Source of the DNA: Macrocystis pyrifera
Lineage: Eukaryota; Sar; Phaeophyceae; Laminariales; Laminariaceae
Reading direction: 5' to 3'
Assembly (NCBI GenBank): GCA_031763025.1
Contig: JASSKH010000010.1
Span: 6,815,901 to 6,879,900, forward strand
Length of the DNA stretch: 64,000 nucleotides
The translations under genes and the position numbers were made by a program. The stretch's first letter is position 1, and each line of letters begins with the position of its first letter. This document shows positions 52,613 through 62,819 of the stretch, in pieces. A model generated the notes under the pieces. The model ran no database searches. It had not been told where the DNA came from and saw nothing but the letters and a program-made list of their open reading frames with translations.

Positions 52613-52946
52613 TTTTTTTTTTTTTTTTTTTTTTAATCATCACTTTTACTTTCCAGCCCACTCGTAGGAGGTTTTACCCCCGACGATCTTCTGGACAAGC
52701 CGTGGTCACAGGTGTCGTCCCTTCTCCCCCCCGGTACGTGCCTTTTAGTTTTTATCGCGCATAGGGTTCAGCATTCCCACTGCTCGTCGATTTTCATCGA
52801 ATGTAGCCAACTCACGCTTTCGCGCTTTCCGCTTATCAATGTTTTATGCAAGAAAAAGTCCCTATGAGCATGCACTCGGTGAGACTCGAACTCACGAAAT
52901 TGATCTTGACAGGCTCGTGGACCACCTACCAAGCCACCAGTCGTCA
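52613..52946 (-). mobile_element. tRNA-derived SINE, copy 2 (reversed)
   Basis: The plus strand starts with a 20-plus T run (the A tail), runs through the same body in reverse (CCGTGGTCACAGGTGTC, CACGCTTTCGCGCTTTCCGC) and ends in the complement of the tRNA-like head (GAGACTCGAACTCACGAAAT). The B box has one change relative to copy 1. Confidence 0.87.
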
Positions 52947-53699
52947 ACAAGGGTTAGGGAATTACGTAGTTTTCATTCGATTCACATCTTTCCTTTCACA
53001 GCGTAACTGCGCACTATTAATAGTGTCGTGGCGGTTGAATCCAGCTGTTGTTGTTCTATTTGGTAATAGCATCGCCTATAATACCAAATCAAGGAGTCGG
53101 GGCCCACAAAAAAAAGGTGATGAGCCTTATTACCATCTATAGGAAGATCCGAAACACCTTCAAAACAAACTTCGACTGGGAATTTTGACGTTCCCACCAA
53201 AAACAAAAGGAGGCGCACAACACATGAAATGAACTCCATGTCACTCACTAAACTATTTGCAACATGGCCGCGGATAACCACTCCACTTCAGCATATAGAG
53301 CTCCCCCCGTTCCCACAACTAACCAATTAATTCGTTCCTGCTGACTACAGCGGTTGCTGTCTGGAGTGCTGATACTACGAAACGCACGGTGGCCGTGAAC
53401 ACGGAGACGAACACGTCTGCTGTCTAGCTTGCTGTCAGAGTGACGACTCGCCGACATGCAGTGGAAATCAGTTTGAAAACCAGAAGTACCAACGATCGGA
53501 ATGTCTTCCTGGACTGCTGTCCAACAAAATGTTTAGCACAGCAATGATCTGTGACACCATGTAGTGTGTACAACCCGCCAACACGACAAAGACCAATGAC
53601 GTAAATAACAGAAGGTACCGGTACATACTATTGCCTCCTAAAAAACTAAGACAAAAAAAACGATGACTGCTGCTCGCGTGGCGAAGTGCATGCTGGTCT

Positions 53700-54060
53700 C
53701 CGCACGAGCACATCGCATTGTATTGTCTATTCGGCTTACTGCAAAATAAATGGTATATACCAGGGTTGTGGCCGCATAATAGACAGCTATGCTGGTACGT
53801 ACGTACCTGGTATCTTTCTAAGCGCAAGATTGGAGAATCGGCAAGGACACTGGGTGTGGTAAATGTCGACGGGATGGCATGGCATTGCATTGCGTTGTCT
53901 ACTCTGCCCATTACATAATAACAATGTACTGCTATTATTAGAATTATCTTTGCGGCGTAGTTTTGTGACCACAGAGCGCGTGGTATGTCTGTCTATAATA
54001 ATAGGGTTCAAAAATCGCCATGGACACTGGTTGTCGACGGGTGGTTTATTGTGAAGAAGG
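53700..54060 (+). repeat. Two overlapping fragments of the LINE terminal module
   Basis: GAATCGGCAAGGACACTGGG then AATGTCGACGGGATGGCATG runs straight into a second module (GGCATTGCATTGCGTTGTCT, GTGACCACAGAGC, GGACACTGGTTGTCGACGGG). The join suggests tandem insertion or recombination between two copies. Confidence 0.65.
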
Positions 54061-54688
54061 TACGTGTCGCCGAGTAGCGGGTTTGATGTCAAGACCACAA
54101 GCACCCGTGGTAAACAAAGATGTCGGTTGACAGCCAGCCGTCGGACCCCTTGACAGACAACAATCCACCAAACACCTTGACAGACAACCTTGACAAGATA
54201 AAACAGGGGACATAATCATAAAATGCCCGGTTTTGGGAAAAGCCTTACAAAATCAATGAAAACTGGGGTGTTTTCTTCGTAGATTTCAGTGTTTGTACGT
54301 GTGTACGCCGCGCTCAAACTCTACCCTATATAACGAGGTTTACCACCAAAGATGTCGGTTGTACGTGTGTTGCCACGTATGTAATGCAATGCCATGTCAT
54401 CATACTATACATACGCGCGTTCGGTTTATCACAGTACTTGTAAAATTCGATAAAAATGGAACATAGACGAGACGTATTACGCAGCTTGCAAATTTGAGTA
54501 TCTATCAACTATTTAATCAGTCAAACTTACAGCTGACGTATTTCAAAATTTATAAAATGTTCAATAGAACCTGTTCGATATATACCAAATGAAGACACTA
54601 CTTGTTCTCGAAACGGTTTCAGTTCAGTGTGAAGATCTTCAACTTAGAATGTTGGCACGAAATATCGAAAGTTGCGATATGGTGTTTC

Positions 54689-54805
54689 AGGGTTAGGAGT
54701 TGGGTTGGGTCTTTGCCCGTACCTTGATCCCAACAGCAACCAAACTACCTGAATAGCCTACCAACCTGAAGATACAACTCGCAGATTGTAATGGGACCTC
54801 CTTCG
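54689..54805 (+). repeat. Telomere-associated repeat, copy 2
   Basis: AGGGTTAGGAGTTGGGTTGG precedes ACCTTGATCCCAACAGCAAC, CCTGAATAGCCTACCAACC and AGATTGTAATGGGACCTCC, aligning with copy 1. Confidence 0.72.
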
Positions 54806-55780
54806 TTGGCAAGTTTATGGAAATTGGACTTGCCATTTTATTTGGCAAGTTTTAGCAAGACTTGAAAGTCCAAATTTTCAAAAACTTGCCAATTTGACAA
54901 GTTTTCACAACAGCGTCGTTGATATTAAGCAGAAACGTTTTTATGATACTCCGCCAATATTTTTTCGTTTCATTTGAGTTGCATCTGATTATTCGAAAAG
55001 TGAATCAACAAGCAGAAAGTTTGACTTTTGATTCGAATAACACGAAGAAAAAAAACGAATTCAACAAGTCTTTGGGACTTCTTTTGCTCTAAGACTTGGT
55101 GTTATTCAATTTGGGGAGTTTGTCCAACGCGACGTGCCTTGTTCCTGAAACCGAAGCAAGCCACGCAAACTTGAGCCGTGTGGTCGACAGCTTCTCAGAT
55201 GAGATCCACCATTCTCGATAGAGAGGGTCAACGGAGCAGCCGCAGCGCGAGGTCCGATAGCCCCTAGCGCAGAGTAGACCATCCGCGGAGCCGCAGGAAT
55301 TTGCAAGGCCGTCGCAAAAACCAGTTTTTTACCCCTTCGCCTCGCAAACCACACGATGTTGAAATCATGCAGGCGGGACACTTTGTATCCCTGGAGAGGT
55401 TTTGCTTAGGGTCATTCTTATCGGAGAGCTGTTTTTTCCATATTTTCCGTGTTTTTTTCGCGCAATTTTGTTTATCTTCCGGGTTTTTTTCTTGTTTTTT
55501 TTTCTTCAAATATGTGAAATTTAACAAACATGCTTTTTTTGCTTCTGGAGAATTTCACGCATAGTGACAGAACGCCTCCGTATAATGATACATATCTCCC
55601 ATTATTTCCAAACTTTGGAAATTCTGGACAAAAAGCTCTCCGATAAGAATAAACCTTATTATCAAAATCGGTACTCGTTGGTACTTACTTGTCTTGATTG
55701 CTGAGGGATAGAAGAAGAGCAGCTTTATCATTTATTCCTTTCGTGCAAACGTAGACTGAGACCGAGGTCGTGCCCCTCTA

Positions 55781-55824
55781 GAAAACCCCTAACCCTGACC
55801 CTAACCTTAACCCTAACCCCTGGT
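55781..55824 (-). repeat. Interstitial telomere-like repeat
   Basis: CCCCTAACCCTGACCCTAAC then CTTAACCCTAACCCC: degenerate CCCTAA units on the plus strand, in opposite orientation to the arrays at 17.8 and 40.2 kb. Confidence 0.75.
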
Positions 55825-55949
55825 TTTCCACATAAGATACGCCTTCCAAGTATTACAAGTACGATCCTAGTATCTGAGCCAAGAAGGTAATTACCGGGAT
55901 TTCAACCTCATTCAAGGCAGTGTCATAACAACGAGCACTGACCACGTTA

Positions 55950-58900
55950 CGTTTTTAAGTGTCTACCACGTCTGTCTGTCTCCTGAGGGCAGCACGACCG
56001 TATTTTTTTTTTCCCCTTTTTCTTTTCTCTTTGATTTGTTTCTTTGGTTTCTATTTTTTCTGTTTCCTGTCGTTATCTCTGATTTATATAATGTAATTGC
56101 CGTGTCCGTCGTATCCAGTATAATTACATGGCATTGTGTTGCTTATTCTGCGCACTGCATATTAAGAGAATATCTCCGTGGCGTAGTTTTGTGACCACAG
56201 AACTTTGAATTCTCTAACTCTCCAGGATTAAACGATCGGCACGGACACTGGTTGTGCTGGATGTCGACGGGTAGAAAGTACGGTTTAACATGAAGAACAC
56301 ATGTGTGTATGTATGTATGTAAGATAGCTACACTTTGTTGCAGTAAGCGGTCCGGCTGGTGGCCTGGTCGCTTTGAGGACCGCGTGGGGTGGTGGTGATG
56401 TTTTTTTTCTTCTTAACCCCGACGCCAAGGAGTTCATCCCTCTGGCGGGACGGGTACATCACCACAGCAGAGAGCGCTACACGGGTAGTCGGGGGAGTGG
56501 AGAGGCTGGCCACAGCGTGGGTATGCATGCACGACAGGAAGGATGGGAATGTCGGCGTTGGCTGGGACGGCTGCACCCAGCCAACGGAAACCAAGGCGCG
56601 TACCGGGCTACGAAACGGAGAGCCACTTTCGCCATAGAGAAGAAAAAGAAACAAAAGAAGAAAAAAAGGAGGCGGGGACGAGCCTCACGTCGGTTGGCAA
56701 AGAAATCAGCACGCGAGGTTCGTAAGAGACAGAAGGAGGCACTGGTCGCGGTAGCGACCTACAATGTGCACACCCTGGCTGTAAAGGGGAAGAACGGGTA
56801 CGGACATGACGAGAGTGTACTGGCGAAGGGACGGCAACTCGGCTGTGACTTCATTGGCCTGCAGGAAACCCGGAGGACCGGTAGCACGACGTTTCGTGCG
56901 GCAGGGTATCGCGTTTTCTGTTCAGGTCAGGAAACAACAGCTGCTAGGCAAGGGCTGTAGGGAGTAGGTCTAGCTGTAAAGGAATCGTTGTGCAGTAAGG
57001 CTGTGTACACTCATCAGTTCATTGACGAGCGGCTTATGTCTATGCGCTTTGAGGCGGCTAGCAAATACGAGGCAGTTAATTTCGTCGTCGCGTATGCTCC
57101 AACTGATTGTACCAAAGACGTTGGACTGAAACGTAGCTTCTGGCAGAAGCTGGAGGACTTGGTGGAAAAGATCCCGACGAAAGAGTGTCTGTTTGTACTG
57201 ATGGATGCCAACGCGCGAACTGGACAGAGGATGGAAGGGTGTAGTGATGATGAAAATAGAGTGCTTGGAGCATATGGGCGTGATGTTCGTAATGATAATG
57301 GCAGACGACTCCTGTCGTTCGCCACCAATTGCAAGTTAGCTCTCACCAACACGTTTTTCAGCACGCGCAAGGGTGGGATTTCGCATACACACAACGGCAC
57401 CAGCCCGAGTGACCGTAAGCGGATCGACTACATCCTAACCCGTCAAGCCCATCGACCTATAGTACAAGATGTTAAAGTCGTCCCACAGCCTCCTGCCCCA
57501 GCTAAGGCTGACTCAGACCACAACATCTTGTATGTCAAAGTCCGACTCAGTGGTCACTTTGCGTCCAACAGACAAATACGTAGACCGACAAAACGCCGAG
57601 AGTTCGACAGGCAGCTTTTTATGTCCGATGGAAAGTGTCGTGAACGAGTAGTGGCGAGGGTCATCTCCACTCTCAACCAGCCTAACCAGCCCCGTAATAC
57701 GTCTGGCATGGTTGAGTTTTTCACTGCGGCTATTATTGATGCGGTCGAAAAAGAGGTACCACCCCCTCCACGTCGCCACCGCAGACATGGATGGTGTGAG
57801 TCTGCCGAAACCGTGACCGCATTCATATTAGCATGGACAGCGAGGGAGGATGCACGGCAATTCTTGCGTGCCCATCCCCAGAATAGAACCGCGTGGAAGA
57901 CACTGAGATCTGCGTGTGCGAACCTGCAGAAGGTGATTGCCGCAGGACTGCATGCGTACTTCGAAGCGCACCTCGCTGAAACCGAACGACTACTAGCGAA
58001 TAACGACCAGAGAGGCTTTTACAAGCACCTTAAGAGTACGGTAGGATTGGAAGGGACTAAAGCGAGAAGCGAACAGTTCATTAGGGACGAGGATGGCCCG
58101 CTGTTGCGGGATAAGGTGCGAATTCGTGAACGGTGGGGGAGGTTTTACCACAAACTTTTGAACACGAAATCGCTTAAACTCGATTCCACGATCATCGACC
58201 TCTTGCCACCACGACCGCTTAAACTGTCGCTCGGAGATGAACCATCCATGGACGAGATGACGGAAGCACTTAAGGGGATGTCAAACTGGAAAGCTGTCGG
58301 GCCAGATGGTCTCCCGGCCGAACTCCTGAAAATCGACCACCCCGCATTCGCCCAGTGCTTTCACAACATCCTTGTCAATGTTTGGGTAACAGGAGAAGTC
58401 CCCCAGCAATGGAAAGACGCGATCATCAAGGTCCTTCACAAAAAGAAGGACCGAACTGATTGCAACAACTACAGAGGGATTTCGCTGGTTGCCCACGCAG
58501 GCAAAGTCTTGTTGAAAATCGTCGCGTCGCGCCTCAGCAACTACTGCGAGACCGAGGAATTACTCCCGGAGGAACAGTGCGGCTTCCGCCCCGCACGATC
58601 AACGATTGATATGTTGTTCGTCGTGCGCCGGTTGCAAGAGCTTGGAAGACAGAGGAAAATCCCCCTGTACTTGTGCTTCATCGATCTGCAGAAAGCGTAC
58701 GACTCTGTCGACCGAGAGCTGTTATGGGAAGTACTCACACGTTTTGGCGTACCAACCAATGCTGAGAATTATCCGTAATTTCCACGATGGCATGCGGGCT
58801 CGCGTGCGTACGGATGACGGCGAGCACTCGGAATGGTTTGATGTCACGCAGGGGCTGCGGCAAGGCTGTGTGCTGTCACCGTTACTGTTCAACGTATTTT

Positions 58901-60980
58901 TCGCTGCTGCGTTGCACGTCGTACTAGTACGCTTTAGCCATGACGAAGCAATCGTAAGGGATTTGGTCCAACTTAGTGATGCTGGAGTAGTCGGCACGAA
59001 GGAGCAGGAGCCGTTGGCGTACGTGCGAAGGGCTGTATGGGGCATGTTGTACGCCGATGACGCAGGGATTGTCTCGAAGTCGGCTGAAGGGCTCGCGAAA
59101 ATGATGACAGTCATCGTGACTGTCTTCGAAGCAGCAGGCCTTACGGTGTCGGAAAAGAAGACAGAGACTATGCTTCTACAAACGCCAGACCAGAAAACCC
59201 TCGCACCACCGCTCGTTATCGGAGCAGCAGGCCAGAGGTATAAGCAGACGGCCCAGTTCTTGTACCTAGGCGGCGTTATCCACGAAAATGCTGACCTCTC
59301 GCTCGAAATCGACCGACGGATCCGTCTCATGCGAGCATGCCTCAAACGGTTAGGCCCGGAGCTGTATGATAGGACGACCGCCCCCCTTAGCCTGAAAGTC
59401 CGAATGCTGAAGGCCGAGGTGGTTGAGACCCTGCTCTACGGGTGTGTGACGTGGACCCTCGGAGCGGAACACTTTGCCAAGCTTCGAACGGCTCACCACC
59501 AAGTCCTGTTGCGAGCCATTGGCTTCCAACGCCGACTTCGTACCGACCATGCCACCCTCTCGTACGCGAAGGCCCTCAAGGTGACACGTTGCGAGAGCAT
59601 CGAAACGACCATCCGCAAACGGCGTCTCTTCTTCGCGGGGGGGGTGGCACGGCAAAGCAAGGATCGATTACCCAGCCGGGTGGTGTTCGGGACGATTGGT
59701 GGTGGGGAGAACCCGAGACTTGGCGGACAGGTTAAGACTTGGCATAGATGCGTAGTCGAAGACCTTAGGGAGTTCCGCGCCACCGAAGGGTCAACGGAAC
59801 TTGCTTCCTTGGTGTTTGGAGTTGAGACCGTACTGTGGCCCACTGCTGCAAAAAAGGCGGGGAAGTGGTACCGGGGGATCCTGGAAGCAGCCGAACGGTT
59901 CATGGTGAGGTGGCACGAGGCTGAGGCTGAGCTGAGCAGGCAGCGCCGCGCATCCGCCGTGGGTGGAGTCCAAGGGAATGGGGGGAGGAGGGGCAACAAG
60001 AGGAGTAGCAGAAAACCCGACCAAGGGAATGCGGAGAGGGGGGGGAAGAGGAGTAGCAGGGAAACTGCAGTGGACGAAAGTAGGAAGGAGATGGCAGATA
60101 GGGTAGCCAGGTACCGGGCAGACTAAGAAATAGAACATGCCTATACTACTCGTACCACCAACTGGTGCAGCTGGTTCGAACGTGGTCTTCCTTTGTCTTC
60201 CTGTTGTTTTTGTTTATTATTATTTCATTTTATTGTCTTCTTTGCGGTGACCCTGTGTGATTTTCATTTCTCTTCCTTTCTGCGATTGATAAGCCTTATT
60301 GAAGGAGTCGTGTGGCGTGGGTGGATGACGAGCCTGCTCTGCTTGTTTCGTACTGTCTGACGCCGAGGGGCCGGGCATAGTTGACGAACGCTGGACGATG
60401 GTGGCAGACAGGGTAGCAAGGTACCAGGCGGGCCAGCAGGGAGACCCTGGCTGTGCTACTCGTACCATAAACTGCTGCCGCTACCTGGAGCATGCCTTGT
60501 GCTTTGTTTGGTTTGACTGTTTTTTTTACCTTGGTTCTTAGTCTTACTCTGTTGACGACTAGTGGTGTTTTCTTCTTTTTTCTTTTTTTTTTCCAGCTCG
60601 TTCTTTTCAAGTGTCTGCCACGTCCCCTACGTGGGGGTACGATGGTTTGTTGCTATACTGAAGTATATACATATACCAGGTATATTTTAGTTTCTTTTTT
60701 TTGTTTCTTTTCTCTTTCGAATTGTCTTTGTTTTTGTTTTTGTTTTTTCTCTTTGTTTCGTTTTTGTTTCTCTAGGTCATGGAATGTGTGTGTCGTGCCT
60801 GTCGTACGCAGTATGATGACATGTCATTGCATTACATACGTGGCAACGTAGTATCTCTGTGGCGTAGCTTTGTGACCACAGAACTTGTATCTCTCCAGGT
60901 TTGAAGAATCGGCACGGACACTGGTTGTGCTGGATGTCGACGCGTAGAAAGAACGGTTTGATGTGAAGAAAACAACAACA
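55950..60980 (+). mobile_element. Near-complete APE-type non-LTR retrotransposon with direct terminal modules
   Basis: The layout is a 5' module (55950-56300), one long ORF region (56373-60126, endonuclease then reverse transcriptase), a 3' non-coding block (60150-60600) and a second module (60600-60975). The two modules share order and much sequence (GTGACCACAGAACTT, CGGCACGGACACTGGTTGTG, TGGATGTCGACGGGTAGAAA). Truncated copies at 36.4 and 42.96 kb also carry a module after their 3' ends, so it seems to belong to the element or to a partner that sits beside it. Exact ends and target duplication were not resolved. Confidence 0.8.
56373..60126 (+). pseudogene. LINE ORF: APE-like endonuclease and reverse transcriptase, inactivated
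   Basis: A basic Lys/Arg-rich N-region (to about 56740) precedes an APE endonuclease domain: TYNVHT (about 56756), QETRR (about 56860), VAYAPTD, MDANARTG, RIDYILTR and SDHN (57511-57522). The reverse transcriptase follows with [61 protein letters not shown] and the catalytic YADD (59050-59061), then a LINE-type C-terminus ([11 protein letters not shown]). Breaks are an in-frame TAG at 56958-56960, and a frameshift near 58757-58762, where about two bases seem lost. All catalytic motifs are otherwise intact, so the death is recent. Confidence 0.92.
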
Positions 60981-60999
60981 ACAACAACAACAAGCAGAG

Positions 61000-61210
61000 T
61001 AGATAACGCAAGGCCATGTTCATTATACTGGATACGACAGTTAGTGACGACAGACAGACACATTCCATAAATAAATGAGATGACAACAGGAAACAAACGA
61101 ACAACGAAAAACAAAAAAAAACAGAAAGCGAAGAAACGAATCAAATAGAAAAAGGAAAAAGAAAAAGAAACAAGAACCTGGCGTGTCTCTTCCGCAGGAG
61201 ATGTTGCACA
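61000..61210 (-). repeat. Reversed terminal-module fragment
   Basis: The minus strand reads CGTATCCAGTATAATGAACA then TGGCCTTGCGTTATCTACTC and a T-rich block. It sits immediately downstream of the long LINE copy, after an (AAC)n tract at 60969-60991. Confidence 0.6.
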
Positions 61211-61254
61211 CAATAAAAAGAACGCATGGAACGAGCTATTACAAACAGCACAGC

Positions 61255-62300
61255 ATGCTTTGCTCGTTTCGTGTTGTCTGACGCATCCTCTTCGAGGGTT
61301 GGGCATAATTGACGAACGCAGGATGGCGACAATAGACAGAGGGTAGCAAGGTACCAGACCGTCTAGTAGGGAGAACCTGGCTATAATAGTACTCTATGCT
61401 GCTCCTACCACAAACTGCTGCGGCTACCTGGAGGGTATTTGGCTTGCTTGTTAGTTCCGTGGGTTTTTTATCTCGTAGTGCTTACTACTACTCTGTTTGT
61501 GTGTAACATGTATTAATAGTATCAATATATCCGTTGGTGCTGCTTCTTAAGCTCGCTTTTTTTTCTTGTGTCTGCCACATCTCCTGAGGGAGGCACGGCG
61601 TATTTTTATTTCATACTTCCTCTTCCTTTTCTCTCTGACAGCTGATGCGTTTCTTCATTTGCTTTCCGCTCTCCTCTTGTTTTCTCATCTCCTTGTCATC
61701 TCTGATATAGATATATAATAATAATATACCAGGTATATATATTGTTGTGTTTGTCGTGCCCGTTGTATCCAGTATGATGGCATGCATTGCGTTGTTTACC
61801 CTGGATACTGCATACCGGCGTCCCCGGTGGCTTGGTAGGTGGTCCGCGTGCCTGTCAAGATCAATTTCGTGGGTTCAAGTCTCACCGAGTGCATGCTCAT
61901 AGCGACTTTTTCTTGCATAAAAAATTGATAAGCGGAAAGCGCGAAAGCGTGAGTTTGCTACATTCGATGAAATCGACGAGCAATGGGAATACTGAACCCT
62001 ATGCGCGACAAAAAATAAAGGCACGTACCGGGGGGGAGAAGGGACGACACCTGTGACCACGGCTTGTCCAGAAGATCGTCGAGGGTAAAACCTCCTACGA
62101 GTAGGCTGGAAAGTAAAAGTGATGAAAATAAAAAATAAAGTAAATATATATATACCAGGTAACAATGCAGTATCTCTGCTGGCGTAGTATTGTCACCACA
62201 TAACTTGTAACTCTCTTTTAATAGGATTGATGAATCGGCACAGACACTGGTTGTGCTGGATGCTGACGGGTAGAAATCGGACACACACAACATGCTACAC
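61255..62300 (+). mobile_element. LINE 3' block and terminal module, split by a SINE
   Basis: GACGAACGCAGGATGG and GGGTAGCAAGGTACCAGACC (61310-61360) are the 3' block. The module starts at about 61565 (GTGTCTGCCACATCTCCTGA), is interrupted after CTGGATACTGCATA (61811) by the SINE, and resumes at AACAATGCAGTATCTCTG (62161), ending near 62300. Confidence 0.8.
61815..62150 (+). mobile_element. tRNA-derived SINE, copy 3 (nested insertion)
   Basis: It is about 95% like copy 1 by eye, with the same head (B box GGGTTCAAGTCTC), body and A-rich tail (GATGAAAATAAAAAATAAAG). It interrupts the LINE terminal module, so it is younger than that module. A TA-rich stretch with TACCAGGTA follows the tail. Confidence 0.88.
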
Positions 62301-62304
62301 ACAG

Positions 62305-62815
62305 AGGAGGACCACCTATTATGGGAAATTTTTGAACGGGTGTCAGAACTGCTTTTTTTTGCCGAAAACCCGCGATTTACTCGACGGGACTGTCAAAAAC
62401 ACCGGCAGACTTAGTTGTCCGAGAGCTCTCTCGAGCACTTTTCCGTTTCTCCAGAGTCGTAGTTGGACTGTTCGTCCATGTTTCCAGTTCTGAGGACATC
62501 GTGATTTTTCATAAAAAATCCTCGGAGATCCACTATTCCTGGCCCCAGTCCTGACCAATAGTCTTATTTCTGACCCTCCAGAGAAAAGTGATTGGCTGCT
62601 CCAAAAAGTAAATTAGGATTCTGGAGAAACGGGAAATTTTTCCTGAAATTGTTCCTGAAAGCGCTCAATAACTACGGCGATCATTTTGAGGAATCTATCG
62701 GTGTTTTTGGCTTTCCCGCCGAGTAAAACGCGTGTATTCGGCCTGAAACCTCAGGTCTGAGAGCTCAGAAATAATTTCCCGTAAAGTAGAGAAAAAACCA
62801 CGGGAAATAACAGGC
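62305..62815. other. Unannotated A/T-rich stretch
   Basis: It shares short words with the other A/T-rich blocks; no gene or clear repeat border is visible. Confidence 0.4.
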
Positions 62816-62819
62816 AAAT

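Larger units (their letters stand above)
54070..55940. other. Stretch with telomere-associated repeat copy 2 and A/T-rich block
   Basis: 54689-54805 matches 40197-40300. 54810-55720 is A/T-rich with words shared with other such blocks. A GC-richer minus-strand frame (55106-55381) stays open for 91 codons but is not recognised. Confidence 0.5.

Noticed and set aside
55106-55381. GC-rich minus-strand ORF of 91 codons
   Set aside because: It could be an exon of an unknown gene, but I found no matching splice sites with neighbours and no known domain.
55950-60980. LTR retrotransposon or Penelope-like element, because of the direct terminal modules
   Set aside because: The coding region has an N-terminal APE endonuclease and a LINE-type RT with no integrase, protease, RNase H or GIY-YIG motif. 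The modules are therefore reported as a puzzle and not as LTRs.
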